DNA of 64,000 bases from contig NZ_LR134002.1 of assembly GCF_900635155.1 (NCBI RefSeq), positions 124,001-188,000 of the forward strand, given 5' to 3'. The notes beneath the pieces were generated by a model that worked only from the letters and a program-made list of their open reading frames with translations, was not told the origin of the DNA and did not search any database. This document shows, piece by piece, positions 8,095 to 16,837 of this stretch. How positions within the stretch are numbered: position 1 is the stretch's first letter; each line of letters opens with the position of its first letter. The position numbers and the translations under genes were made by a program. The stretch is from Streptococcus sanguinis (GTDB taxonomy: Bacteria; Bacillota; Bacilli; Lactobacillales; Streptococcaceae).

Positions 8095-9642
8095 ATGCAT
8101 GATACAACGGAAGAAAAAGTTTTAGAGGTTTCAGAGGAGCAGCTGACTAGGGCTGAAAGGTCTGAGCAAAAATTTACCAAGCCAGAGCCGACGCCCTATT
8201 TTTTGACCCTCTTATGCAGTTTGGCTATCAGCCTGCTAAGTGTGGTCAATCCTTTGTTGACCAATCTAGCAACGAATTTACAAAGTCAGAATCTCTATGC
8301 CGGCTGGGCCATGACTCAGGGGCAGGTTCCTTATTCGCAAATATATGGGACTAGTGGCCTGCTTTATTATCTGATGGCTTGGACCAGCAGTCTGGCTTTT
8401 GGCCAGCTTTTGTGGATGGTCTTTCAGACGCTGGCTCTGTGGATGGCCGGACTTTTTCTGCACAAGACCTTGGTGCTCTTACAGCCTAAACAGGATCTAT
8501 CGCGCAGCCTCCTGCTGCTCTTTTACCTGCTAGTCTTTGCCCTTGGATTTGGCGGTCTTTACTCTAGTATTTTTGTCCTGCCCTTTATTTTTTGGAATCT
8601 ATCTTTTTTGGTGCGCTATCTGCAGGATTCAATCAAGGATGAAAAGTTCATTGCCTATGGAGCTTTTGGAGCCCTCGCTTTTATGATTGATCCGGTTTCC
8701 AGCCTAGTCTTCTACTCTTTGACTGCTCTGGTGCTTTTGGTCTACAATATCGCAGCCAAGCGTGCGGCTCGAGGCTTCTATCAGCTTTTAGCTGGTCTCT
8801 TTGGCTTCTCAGTGATTTTTTATCCTATCGGCTACTTTACTGTTGCCAATCGAACCTTTGGCCAGGCGATTAGTCAGGTGACCTATTCTTGGGATTCCAT
8901 CAGCTTGATTGGCAGTCATAGTATTTCTAATTTGGTTTATTATGGCTTGCTGACGGTCGGTCTAGGTTTTATTTCTGCTTTGGGTGTCAATCTCTTTCCA
9001 AGAGAAAAGGGGCAAGCAACTAGCTTGCGCGTCTTGCGCTTTATCGGTCTGCTAGGACTCTTCATTACTGTCTTTGCAGCTTTTATCCTGCCAGATCAAG
9101 GCAGTTATCAACTGCTTCCGGCCCTGCCTTTTGCCATGATTCTTTTTGCTTTGTGGTTCAATAAAGGCAAGCAGCAGGCACCGGGGCGTCACCGCCGAGA
9201 TCGCCGTCGTCCTACCATGTGGACTTCCTATCTCTCAGGCCAGTTCTTTCTGCCGCTCTTAGCCATCTTTTATCTGATTGGCTATCCTTTGGTCAATGAG
9301 TATATCCTTTCCAGCGGTGTATCTGCTGAAAGAAGTGAGGCGGCTCAGTATATTAAGGAAAAGACCAAGGATGGGGATACTATCTATGCCTGGGATACCT
9401 CGGCTAGTCTGTATCAAAAGAGCGGCCGCTTATCTGCTGTCTCTCTCTTGACTCCAACTTTGTATGTGGGAACGGCTGAAAATCGTCTAGGTCTTCAGAA
9501 GGGACTGGAAAACAGTCAGCCCAAGTATATTTTGGTTAACAATGATGTCAAATTGCTATCAGATGTGAAGCAGCTAATTTCCCAAAATTACAAGGAAGCT
9601 GACCTCAAGCTCAAGCATTTCAAGCTTTATCAACTTAAGTAG
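8095..9642 (+). CDS. polytopic membrane protein, glycosyltransferase-like
   Basis: Integral membrane protein of 515 residues with a short cytosolic N-terminus, about 10-12 hydrophobic helices to around residue 410, a basic loop (PGRHRRDRRRP) and a soluble C-terminal domain of about 110 residues (KTKDGDTIYAWDTSASLYQKSGR...). This layout resembles GT-C type membrane glycosyltransferases (GT39/PMT-like), but I cannot point to their catalytic loop, so the enzyme call is inference. AGGAG lies ten bases before ATG 8095; an in-frame ATG at 8065 precedes the predicted transcript start. In pneumococcus the gene at this place is listed, from memory, among late competence genes. Confidence 0.75.
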   Translation: MHDTTEEKVLEVSEEQLTRAERSEQKFTKPEPTPYFLTLLCSLAISLLSVVNPLLTNLATNLQSQNLYAGWAMTQGQVPYSQIYGTSGLLYYLMAWTSSLAFGQLLWMVFQTLALWMAGLFLHKTLVLLQPKQDLSRSLLLLFYLLVFALGFGGLYSSIFVLPFIFWNLSFLVRYLQDSIKDEKFIAYGAFGALAFMIDPVSSLVFYSLTALVLLVYNIAAKRAARGFYQLLAGLFGFSVIFYPIGYFTVANRTFGQAISQVTYSWDSISLIGSHSISNLVYYGLLTVGLGFISALGVNLFPREKGQATSLRVLRFIGLLGLFITVFAAFILPDQGSYQLLPALPFAMILFALWFNKGKQQAPGRHRRDRRRPTMWTSYLSGQFFLPLLAIFYLIGYPLVNEYILSSGVSAERSEAAQYIKEKTKDGDTIYAWDTSASLYQKSGRLSAVSLLTPTLYVGTAENRLGLQKGLENSQPKYILVNNDVKLLSDVKQLISQNYKEADLKLKHFKLYQLK

Positions 9643-9645
9643 TAA

Positions 9646-9661
9646 AATCAATATGTTGTGT
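9646..9661 (+). promoter_or_regulatory. NrdR box 1
   Basis: This site matches 13 of 16 positions of the NrdR consensus ACACwATATATwGTGT. NrdR represses ribonucleotide reductase genes when dATP is high. Confidence 0.7.
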
Positions 9662-9686
9662 ATAAAAAGAAAAAATAACTTTTTTG

Positions 9687-9702
9687 CCACAACATATTGA
9701 TT
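9687..9702 (+). promoter_or_regulatory. NrdR box 2
   Basis: Matches 12 of 16 consensus positions and starts 41 bases after box 1, close to four helical turns, as usual for NrdR pairs. It overlaps the -35 of the nrdD promoter. Confidence 0.7.
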
Positions 9703-9724
9703 TTTAATTTTAACGTGCTATAAT
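9697..9724 (+). promoter_or_regulatory. nrdD promoter
   Basis: TTGATT, 16-base spacer, extended -10 TGCTATAAT. A leader of about 125 bases follows, with small hairpins such as AGTCT-gaag-AGACT. Confidence 0.75.
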
Positions 9725-9858
9725 GAGACTTATATCGACTGATTTAAAAAATACTGTTCTTTGGATAAACCGCTGTCGGAGATTTCTTGGGAATTTCTTA
9801 GCAGGCGGCTAGTCTGAAGAGACTTGATTTGTCCTAAGGGCAGGAAAAGGAAGTGTTC

Positions 9859-12057
9859 ATGATGATTTTACGGGAAGAGAAGTTTGAAACTGCTCCAGCG
9901 ATTTATGTGGAGAAGCGGGATGGCCGCAGGGTGGCTTTTGATGTGTCAAAGATCTATAAGGCTATGGTGCGGGCAGCTCAAGAAGTCGGTCCTCTGAATC
10001 CGATGCTGGAAGCCAAATTAGAAGCTATCACAGACCGCATTGTGGCAGAAATCAGCAGTCGTTTCGCTAAGTATGTCAAAATCTATGAGATTCAGAACAT
10101 CGTTGAGCATGAGCTTTTAAATGCCAAGGAATACGCTATTGCGGAGAACTACATCACTTACCGCACCCAACGGGATTTTGAGCGCTCAAAAGCGACTGAT
10201 ATCAACTTTACTATTGACAAGCTTCTCAACAAAGATCGTACGGTAGTCAATGAGAATGCTAATAAAGACAGTGATGTTTTCAATACCCAACGGGATTTGA
10301 CAGCTGGGATTGTCGGCAAATCCATTGGGCTTAAGATGTTGCCGCCTCATGTGGCCAACGCCCACCAGAAGGGGGACATCCACTACCATGATTTGGACTA
10401 CAGCCCTTATACACCGATGACTAACTGCTGTCTGATTGACTTTGACGGCATGCTGAAAAATGGCTTCAAGATTGGGAATGCAGAAGTAGAGAGTCCCAAG
10501 TCTATCCAGACTGCGACAGCGCAAATCTCGCAAATCATTGCCAATGTAGCTTCTAGTCAGTACGGAGGTTGCTCTGCGGACCGCATTGATGAAGTTTTGG
10601 CGCCTTATGCTGAACTTAATTATCAAAAGCATCTCAAGGATGCGGAGCAATGGGTTTTGCTGGATAAGCAGGAAGAGTACGCCTGGGCGAAGACCAAGAA
10701 GGACATCTACGATGCCATGCAGTCACTGGAGTATGAGATTAATACTCTCTTTACCTCTAACGGTCAAACTCCTTTTACCTCGCTGGGCTTTGGTCTTGGG
10801 ACCAATCGTTTTGAGCGGGAAATTCAGAAGGCCATTCTCAATATCCGTATCAAGGGACTGGGAAGCGAGCACCGCACAGCAATTTTCCCTAAGCTGATTT
10901 TCACCCTTAAGCGTGGGCTCAATCTTGAGCTGGGAACGCCTAACTACGACATCAAAGAACTGGCTCTGGAGTGTGCCACTAAGCGCATGTATCCAGATGT
11001 GCTTTCCTATGACAAGATTATCGACTTGACTGGATCGTTCAAGGTACCGATGGGCTGCCGTTCTTTCCTGCAAGGCTGGAAGGATGAAAATGGTCAGGAA
11101 GTCAACTCCGGCCGTATGAATCTAGGTGTCGTTACTGTCAATCTGCCGCGGATTGCGCTTGAATCCGAGGGGGATTTAGATAAATTCTGGGAACTCTTTA
11201 ACGAGCGGATGAATATCGCTGAGGATGCTTTGGTTTACCGAGTGGAGCGGACTAAGGAAGCCAGTCCAGCCAATGCACCGATTCTTTATCAGTATGGGGC
11301 TTTTGGCCAACGCTTGGGCAAGTATGATCAGGTGGACCAGCTCTTTACTCACCGTCGTGCAACGGTTTCCCTAGGCTATATCGGTCTGTATGAAGTGGCA
11401 GCAGTCTTTTACGGCGGCGACTGGGAAACTAATCCAGAAGCCAAGGACTTTACGGTTGCTATTGTCAAAGATATGAAGCGTCGGGTGCAAGAGTGGTCAG
11501 ATCAGTATGACTATCATTTCTCCGTCTACTCGACGCCGTCTGAAAGCCTGACCGACCGTTTCTGTCGTTTGGATACAGAGAAGTTTGGGGTCGTTCCGGA
11601 TATTACTGACAAGGAATACTATACTAACTCCTTCCACTACGATGTGCGCAAGAATCCAACGCCTTTTGAAAAGCTGGACTTTGAGAAGATTTATCCTGAA
11701 GTGGGTGCTTCAGGCGGCTTTATCCATTACTGTGAATATCCTGTTCTTCAGCAAAATCCAAAGGCACTGGAAGCTGTCTGGGACTATGCCTATGACCGAG
11801 TTGGTTACTTAGGTACAAATACGCCGATTGACCGCTGTTACAAGTGTAACTTTGAGGGAGATTTCACGCCGACCGAGCGGGGCTTCGCCTGTCCAAACTG
11901 TGGCAACAGCGATCCCAAGACGGTCGATGTGGTCAAGCGGACCTGCGGCTACTTAGGAAATCCGCAAGCCCGCCCAATGGTCAATGGCCGACACAAGGAA
12001 ATATCAGCTCGGGTCAAGCACATGAATGGCTCGACTATTAAGTACGAAGGAAATTAA
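9859..12057 (+). CDS. nrdD: Anaerobic (class III) ribonucleoside-triphosphate reductase
   Basis: Oxygen-sensitive glycyl-radical enzyme reducing NTPs to dNTPs, about 732 residues. The N-terminal ATP-cone (KRDGRRVAFDVSKIYKAMVRAA) senses ATP/dATP. The C-terminal zinc site is CYKC...CPNC, and the radical loop RTCGYLG places the glycyl radical at about Gly697. NrdG, encoded at the end of the same operon, makes the radical. Start choice: GTG 9853, ATG 9859 and ATG 9862 are all possible; AAGGA is best spaced for 9859. NrdR boxes upstream indicate dNTP-linked repression. Confidence 0.95.
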   Translation: MMILREEKFETAPAIYVEKRDGRRVAFDVSKIYKAMVRAAQEVGPLNPMLEAKLEAITDRIVAEISSRFAKYVKIYEIQNIVEHELLNAKEYAIAENYITYRTQRDFERSKATDINFTIDKLLNKDRTVVNENANKDSDVFNTQRDLTAGIVGKSIGLKMLPPHVANAHQKGDIHYHDLDYSPYTPMTNCCLIDFDGMLKNGFKIGNAEVESPKSIQTATAQISQIIANVASSQYGGCSADRIDEVLAPYAELNYQKHLKDAEQWVLLDKQEEYAWAKTKKDIYDAMQSLEYEINTLFTSNGQTPFTSLGFGLGTNRFEREIQKAILNIRIKGLGSEHRTAIFPKLIFTLKRGLNLELGTPNYDIKELALECATKRMYPDVLSYDKIIDLTGSFKVPMGCRSFLQGWKDENGQEVNSGRMNLGVVTVNLPRIALESEGDLDKFWELFNERMNIAEDALVYRVERTKEASPANAPILYQYGAFGQRLGKYDQVDQLFTHRRATVSLGYIGLYEVAAVFYGGDWETNPEAKDFTVAIVKDMKRRVQEWSDQYDYHFSVYSTPSESLTDRFCRLDTEKFGVVPDITDKEYYTNSFHYDVRKNPTPFEKLDFEKIYPEVGASGGFIHYCEYPVLQQNPKALEAVWDYAYDRVGYLGTNTPIDRCYKCNFEGDFTPTERGFACPNCGNSDPKTVDVVKRTCGYLGNPQARPMVNGRHKEISARVKHMNGSTIKYEGN

Positions 12058-12058
12058 G

Positions 12059-12199
12059 ATGGGAAAGTATCAATTGGACGACAAAGGAAAGGCTCAGGTG
12101 CAGCGTTTCCATGAAAAACATTCGCAGGGTGGCAGCGGTAAGAAAGAACGATTGGCCAAACTGCGTCAGCAATTTTTAGAAAAGAACAAGAAAGAATAG
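12059..12199 (+). CDS. small basic 46-aa protein in nrd operon
   Basis: A 46-codon ORF (MGKYQLDDKGKAQVQRF start, FLEKNKKE end) with AAGGAA before the ATG, one base after the nrdD stop. It is basic and hydrophilic, predicted largely helical, without membrane segment. From memory, pneumococcus has an equally short gene between nrdD and the acetyltransferase gene, so it is conserved by position. Function unknown; a role tied to class III reductase is only a guess from context. Confidence 0.75.
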   Translation: MGKYQLDDKGKAQVQRFHEKHSQGGSGKKERLAKLRQQFLEKNKKE

Positions 12200-12251
12200 A
12201 AGTCAGAGTGGGGCGCAAGGCGGTCTCACTCTCTTCGTATCAGGAGGCACT

Positions 12252-12749
12252 ATGGAGCTGAGACGACCGAAACTAGAAGACAAGGAAAAGATTTTAGAGA
12301 TGCTGGCTGACTTTGAAGCGGTTGGCAGCCGGCAGGACGGCTTCTTTGGCGGAGCGGATTTTGTCTACGAGGAATGGCTGGAGACTATTCAGCTAGCTGA
12401 GGCAGGTCTAGGCTTGCCACAAGGTTTTGTGCCCTACATCCAACTAATCTCTTTTGCTGCGGATGGTCGGGCTGTGGGCTTTCTCAATCTGCGCTTGCGG
12501 CTCAATGACTATTTGCTCCAAGAAGGCGGGCATATCGGTTACAGTATTCGTCCCTCTGCGCGTGGGAAAGGATTGGCAAAAGAGCAGCTGCGACAAGGCT
12601 TGCAAGTAGCCAAAAGTAAAAATATAAAACGAGTCCTAGTGACTTGCGATTGTGATAATGCTGCCAGTCGGTCAGTGATTCTGGCTAATGGCGGAGCTTT
12701 AGAGGATATTCGAGGCGGGAAAGAGCGTTATTGGATTGATGTCGATTAA
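12252..12749 (+). CDS. GNAT N-acetyltransferase, copy 1 of 3
   Basis: GNAT-fold acetyltransferase of 165 residues. The acetyl-CoA loop appears as GYSIRPSARGKGLAKEQLRQGL (residues about 96-117), followed by VTCDCDNAASRSVILANGG, the usual late beta-strand and helix. Substrate unknown. Ribosome site AGGAGG. It lies in the nrdD-nrdG operon and is the most divergent member of a tandem triplet; copies 2 and 3 are much closer to each other. Confidence 0.9.
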   Translation: MELRRPKLEDKEKILEMLADFEAVGSRQDGFFGGADFVYEEWLETIQLAEAGLGLPQGFVPYIQLISFAADGRAVGFLNLRLRLNDYLLQEGGHIGYSIRPSARGKGLAKEQLRQGLQVAKSKNIKRVLVTCDCDNAASRSVILANGGALEDIRGGKERYWIDVD

Positions 12750-12758
12750 GGAGGGAGC

Positions 12759-13265
12759 ATGGAGCTAAGACGACCAACTTTGGAAGATAAAGAAGCGATA
12801 TTAGAGATGATTGCGGAGTTTGATGCTGCAAAATCCTATATGCACGGTGGCATGGGCTCCACTTGGAAGCGAGCAAAGGATTATGAGGATTGGTTGAAAA
12901 TTGTAGAACGGCAGGAGGATGCTACCACGCTGCCAGCAGGTTGGGTTCCTGCCATTCAATTTTTATCCTTTGATGAGACTGTCCTGCCTCTAGGATTTTT
13001 AGCTCTGCGCCTATCCTTGAATGACAAATTATTTGTAGAGGGTGGCCACATTGGCTATTCTATCCGGCCCAGCCAACGAGGCAAAGGATATGGGAAGGAG
13101 CAGTTGAGATTAGGACTAGCAGCGGCTCGAAAGCAAGGACTGGAACGAGTACTGATTACCTGCGATGAAGACAACGAAGCCAGTCGTCGCACCATTCTCT
13201 CTGCTGGCGGTGTTTACGAAAATACAATCGATAGAAGTCAGCGCTACTGGATTGATGTCGATTAA
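12759..13265 (+). CDS. GNAT N-acetyltransferase, copy 2 of 3
   Basis: GNAT enzyme of 168 residues, with acetyl-CoA loop GYSIRPSQRGKGYGKEQL and motif ITCDEDNEASRRTILSAGG. It is about nine-tenths identical in protein to copy 3 and shares the same DNA across its start region and its 3' end, which indicates recent duplication. It begins 9 bases after copy 1, with AAGGAGGG as ribosome site. Confidence 0.92.
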   Translation: MELRRPTLEDKEAILEMIAEFDAAKSYMHGGMGSTWKRAKDYEDWLKIVERQEDATTLPAGWVPAIQFLSFDETVLPLGFLALRLSLNDKLFVEGGHIGYSIRPSQRGKGYGKEQLRLGLAAARKQGLERVLITCDEDNEASRRTILSAGGVYENTIDRSQRYWIDVD

Positions 13266-13274
13266 GGAGGGACC

Positions 13275-13793
13275 ATGGAGCTAAGACGACCAACTTTGGA
13301 GGATAAAGACGCGATATTAGAGATGATTGCTGAGTTCGATGCTGCAAAATCCTATATGCACGGTGGCATGGGCTCCGCTTGGAAGCAAGCAAAGGATTAT
13401 GAGGATTGGTTAAAGATTGTAGAGCAGCAGGAGGATGCTGCCAACCTGCCAGTAGGCTGGGTTCCTGCCATCAAATTTTTATCCTTTGATGAGACTGGCT
13501 TGGCTCTGGGCTTTTTAGCCCTACGCCTATCCTTAAATGAGAAATTATTTGTAGAGGGTGGGCATATTGGCTATTCTATCCGGCCCAGTCAACGCAGGAA
13601 GGGATTGGCTAAGTTGCAGCTAGAGTTAGGACTAGCAGAGGCTAGAAAGCAAGGACTAGAACGAGTGCTGATTACCTGCGATGAAGACAACGAAGCCAGC
13701 CGACGCACGATTCTCTCCGCTGGCGGTGTTTACGAAAATACAATCGACAGAAGTCAGCGTTACTGGATAGAGCTAGATGGGGAGGTGTCATGA
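13275..13793 (+). CDS. GNAT N-acetyltransferase, copy 3 of 3
   Basis: GNAT enzyme of 172 residues. Compared with copy 2, the acetyl-CoA loop region changes from RGKGYGKEQLRLGLAA to RRKGLAKLQLELGLAE, whereas the flanks are almost unchanged, so the loop has diverged most. The changed C-terminus (ELDGEVS) reaches into nrdG: the TGA overlaps the nrdG ATG (ATGA), so this copy is translationally coupled to nrdG. Confidence 0.92.
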   Translation: MELRRPTLEDKDAILEMIAEFDAAKSYMHGGMGSAWKQAKDYEDWLKIVEQQEDAANLPVGWVPAIKFLSFDETGLALGFLALRLSLNEKLFVEGGHIGYSIRPSQRRKGLAKLQLELGLAEARKQGLERVLITCDEDNEASRRTILSAGGVYENTIDRSQRYWIELDGEVS

Positions 13794-14389
13794 ATAATCC
13801 CAAACCTCAAGAATGGAAAAGTGAGGAGCTGAGCAAGGGGAGAATCATTGACTATAAGGCTTTTAACTTTGTAGATGGCGAAGGTGTCCGTAACTCCCTC
13901 TATGTCAGTGGCTGTATGTTTCACTGTGAGGGCTGCTATAATGCAGCAACCTGGTCTTTCAACGCTGGCATTCCTTATACCCAAGAGTTGGAGGAGCAGA
14001 TTATGAAAGACTTGGCGGAACCCTATGTGCAGGGGCTGACCCTCCTAGGCGGTGAGCCTTTTCTCAATACAGGTATTCTCCTGCCCTTAGTCAAGCGGAT
14101 TCGGAGAGAGCTTCCGGACAAGGATATCTGGTCCTGGACGGGCTACGCCTGGGAGGAGATGATGCTGGAAACGGAGGATAAGTTGGAGCTGCTGAGTCTG
14201 ATTGATATCCTGGTGGACGGTCGTTTTGACCTTACCAAGAAGAATCTCATGCTGCAGTTCCGCGGATCTTCCAATCAGCGCATCATTGATGTGCAGAAGT
14301 CGCTTCAGTCAGGCCAGGTAGTCATCTGGGACAAGCTGAATGATGGCCTCCAGGCCTATGAGCAAGTTGACAGAGACAAGATGCTTTAA
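13790..14389 (+). CDS. nrdG: Anaerobic ribonucleotide reductase activating protein
   Basis: Radical SAM activase of 199 residues that forms the glycyl radical on NrdD. The iron-sulfur motif C-x3-C-x2-C is CMFHCEGC (around residues 42-49), GGEPF follows as the SAM-binding motif, and DGRFD is conserved in the family. It starts inside the stop of the third GNAT gene and closes the nrd operon before a terminator. Confidence 0.95.
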   Translation: MNNPKPQEWKSEELSKGRIIDYKAFNFVDGEGVRNSLYVSGCMFHCEGCYNAATWSFNAGIPYTQELEEQIMKDLAEPYVQGLTLLGGEPFLNTGILLPLVKRIRRELPDKDIWSWTGYAWEEMMLETEDKLELLSLIDILVDGRFDLTKKNLMLQFRGSSNQRIIDVQKSLQSGQVVIWDKLNDGLQAYEQVDRDKML

Positions 14390-14410
14390 AAAACAAGCAA
14401 CATACTGATA

Positions 14411-14434
14411 TAAAAGAGGTTTTACCTCTTTTTT
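14411..14434 (+). terminator. nrd operon terminator
   Basis: AAAAGAGG, short loop, CCTCTTTTTT. An outer GCAACA/TGTTGC pairing can extend it. Confidence 0.85.
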
Positions 14435-14483
14435 CTGTTGCCAAAAACAGTATAAAATATCGGTTTTTCGAGAATGAAGAAGG

Positions 14484-14498
14484 AATTTACTGAAAATT
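14484..14498 (+). promoter_or_regulatory. CodY box upstream of polysaccharide operon
   Basis: The 15-mer AATTTACTGAAAATT matches 14 of 15 positions of the CodY consensus AATTTTCwGAAAATT. It sits about 85 bases upstream of the operon -10. Confidence 0.7.
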
Positions 14499-14539
14499 AA
14501 TACAGACTGTCCTTTTTTGTCAACAAAATTTGAAAAAAA

Positions 14540-14563
14540 CTAAAATATTTTTAAATATTTTAG
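14540..14563 (+). promoter_or_regulatory. perfect 11-bp inverted repeat at the -35 region
   Basis: CTAAAATATTT (14540-14550) and AAATATTTTAG (14553-14563) are separated by two bases. The site covers the -35 zone of the operon promoter, so it is a candidate operator for an unidentified dimeric regulator. Confidence 0.6.
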
Positions 14564-14581
14564 TGTATCATAATGCATTTA

Positions 14582-14590
14582 TGATATAAT
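14582..14590 (+). promoter_or_regulatory. extended -10 of polysaccharide operon
   Basis: TGATATAAT. A second inverted repeat (ATCATAA...TTATGAT, 14567-14585) overlaps it. Transcript start near 14597. Confidence 0.75.
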
Positions 14591-14629
14591 AAAATGTATT
14601 TATATCTCAGGGGAGAAAAAGGGAGAATT

Positions 14630-16102
14630 ATGAATCATCATAGGAGAAATGTGCCTGCTTCTAAAAAGGGGAAGAAGCTTAGGCTCTTTAATGCAGCTTT
14701 ACTGACATTGGTAAGCTTGGTTTCAGGTTTGCTGGTTTTTTCTATATTTAAAAATAATGTTCTGGCGTTTCATCACCTGAACCTTATTTTGTCTGCTTTT
14801 TTGGCGGCTGTTATTTTACTGGCAGCCTTCTTTATATGGAAAAATAAGTTCAAAGTTCTGACCACGGTGCTTTTGTTTGTGACCTTGCTGGTATCTTCAG
14901 GAGCCATGTACGGGGTCAAGGAATTGATGGACTTATCTAGAGGTGTGAACTCCACTTCAAATTACTCTGAAATTGAAATGGCCGTTTATGTCCGGGCGGA
15001 CAGCGATAAATCAGATGTGACTCAACTGCAGAAGCTGACAGCTCCGACTGAAAATGGAGACAAGGACAATGTAACGGCTCTTCTGGACCACATCAAGAAG
15101 ACTAAAAAGACAGAGCTCACAGTGGAAAACAGCTCTTCATATATTGCAGCCTACAAGGCCCTCATCAATCAAGAGGCGGAAGCTATTGCCCTCAATAGTT
15201 CATTTGGAGATATGCTGGCTTCTCACGATGCTGATTATGCTTCAAAGATAAAGAAAATCTATACTTATAAAATCACCCGTCAAGTAGAGACAGGCAAGCG
15301 CAGGGATGATGCCAATGCGGATGTCTTCAATATCTATGTCAGCGGTATTGACACTTATGGAACTATCTCATCTGTCTCACGCTCAGATGTCAATATCATC
15401 ATGACGGTTAATCGCAAGACCAAGAAAGTCCTCTTGACTACAACTCCGCGTGATTCTTATGTAGCCATTGCAGATGGAGGAGGCGGACAGATGGACAAGC
15501 TGACCCATGCAGGGATTTACGGAGTAGATGCTTCTGTCCACACGCTGGAAAATCTTTATGGTATTCGCATTGACTACTATGTTCGTTTGAACTTCACTTC
15601 CTTCCTCAAGCTGGTAGACCTACTGGGAGGGATTGATGTTGAAAATGACCAAGAATTTACCAGCCGACACGGCAATCATCATTTCCCAGTAGGGAAAGTC
15701 CATATGAACTCAGATCAGGCACTTGGCTTTGTTCGCGAGCGTTACTCTCTTCAGGGGGGCGACAATGACCGCGGAAAAAATCAAGAAAAGGTTATCGAAG
15801 CAGTCATTAAAAAGCTGACTTCAACCAGTGCTTTGAAGAACTACAACGAGATTATTTCCGGCTTGCAGGACTCTATCCAGACCAATATGGAGCTGCCTGT
15901 TCTTATGAATCTGGTCAATACCCAACTGGAATCAGGGGGAAGCTATCAAGTTCAATCACAAGCCATCAGCGGAAACGGTCGTATGGATTTACCATCCTAT
16001 GCTATGCCAGATTCCAATCTCTATATGATGGAAATCCAACCGGAAAGCCTTGATAATGCTAAGGCAGCGATTCAGCAGGTAATGGAAGGGAAAACACCAT
16101 GA
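14630..16102 (+). CDS. wzg: LytR-CpsA-Psr (LCP) family polysaccharide ligase
   Basis: Membrane-anchored LCP protein of 490 residues, thought to attach the finished polysaccharide from undecaprenyl phosphate to peptidoglycan. Three to four N-terminal transmembrane helices (about residues 20-110), an accessory domain, then the LCP domain with [25 protein letters not shown] and the Arg/Asp motifs [17 protein letters not shown] type (here [11 protein letters not shown]). ATG 14630 with GGGAGA is the start; an in-frame ATG at 14594 precedes the predicted transcript start. First gene of the operon; also called cpsA. Confidence 0.93.
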   Translation: MNHHRRNVPASKKGKKLRLFNAALLTLVSLVSGLLVFSIFKNNVLAFHHLNLILSAFLAAVILLAAFFIWKNKFKVLTTVLLFVTLLVSSGAMYGVKELMDLSRGVNSTSNYSEIEMAVYVRADSDKSDVTQLQKLTAPTENGDKDNVTALLDHIKKTKKTELTVENSSSYIAAYKALINQEAEAIALNSSFGDMLASHDADYASKIKKIYTYKITRQVETGKRRDDANADVFNIYVSGIDTYGTISSVSRSDVNIIMTVNRKTKKVLLTTTPRDSYVAIADGGGGQMDKLTHAGIYGVDASVHTLENLYGIRIDYYVRLNFTSFLKLVDLLGGIDVENDQEFTSRHGNHHFPVGKVHMNSDQALGFVRERYSLQGGDNDRGKNQEKVIEAVIKKLTSTSALKNYNEIISGLQDSIQTNMELPVLMNLVNTQLESGGSYQVQSQAISGNGRMDLPSYAMPDSNLYMMEIQPESLDNAKAAIQQVMEGKTP

Positions 16103-16830
16103 TTGATATCCATTCTCATATTATCTTTGATGTGGACGATGGTCCTAAGAATTTTGAGGATTCTAAAAAACTGCTGGAAGAAAGTTATCGACAGGGAGTT
16201 CGGACCATCATCTCTACTTCTCATCGCAGAAAGGGTATGTTTGAAACGCCTGAAGAGACCATTAGCGCTAATTTTAAAATGGTAAAAGAACTGGCAGAGC
16301 TTGTAGCGCCTGACTTGACGGTTCTCTATGGGGCAGAGGTTTACTACACTAGCGATGTGGCGGATAAGTTGGAAAAGGGGATTTTCCCCAGTCTAGCAGG
16401 CACACGCTATGTGCTGATTGAGTTTAGCATGGCGACGCCTTATAAAGACATCCATACAGGTCTAGCTCAGATTTTGCGCTTAGGTCTAACCCCAGTCGTG
16501 GCTCATATTGAGCGCTATCACTGCCTGGAAAATGATGAAAAGAAGGTGCAGGAACTCATTAATATGGGCTGCTATACTCAGATTAACAGCTCCAGTGTTC
16601 TGAAGCCTAAGCTGCTTGGAGACTCGCATAAATTTATGAAAAAACGGGCTCAGTTCTTTTTGGAAAAGGACTTGGTCCACTTTGTTGCCAGCGACATGCA
16701 CAATCTAAGCCAGAGACCGCCCTTTATGAAAGAGGCCTTTGACATCGTCGCTAAGAAATACGGTTCTCGCCGGGCAGAGGCCCTCTTTGGTGGCAACCAA
16801 GCTTTATTATTGAAAAATGAATTGATTTAG
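16099..16830 (+). CDS. wzh: PHP-type protein-tyrosine phosphatase CpsB/Wzh
   Basis: Manganese-dependent PHP-fold phosphatase of 243 residues that dephosphorylates the BY-kinase Wze. Metal ligands: HSH at residues 5-7 region ([18 protein letters not shown]), [22 protein letters not shown], and SDMHN near the C-terminus. Overlaps the wzg stop by four bases (ATGA). Standard second gene of streptococcal Wzx/Wzy loci. Confidence 0.95.
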   Translation: MIDIHSHIIFDVDDGPKNFEDSKKLLEESYRQGVRTIISTSHRRKGMFETPEETISANFKMVKELAELVAPDLTVLYGAEVYYTSDVADKLEKGIFPSLAGTRYVLIEFSMATPYKDIHTGLAQILRLGLTPVVAHIERYHCLENDEKKVQELINMGCYTQINSSSVLKPKLLGDSHKFMKKRAQFFLEKDLVHFVASDMHNLSQRPPFMKEAFDIVAKKYGSRRAEALFGGNQALLLKNELI

Positions 16831-16837
16831 GGGAAAA

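Larger units (their letters stand above)
9644..9704 (+). terminator. 17-bp perfect hairpin with T tail
   Basis: Bases 9644-9660 pair perfectly with 9688-9704 and an inner A-rich/T-rich stem can extend it. T tail follows. It can end transcription of the membrane protein gene. The two arms also form the NrdR boxes of nrdD. Confidence 0.7.
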
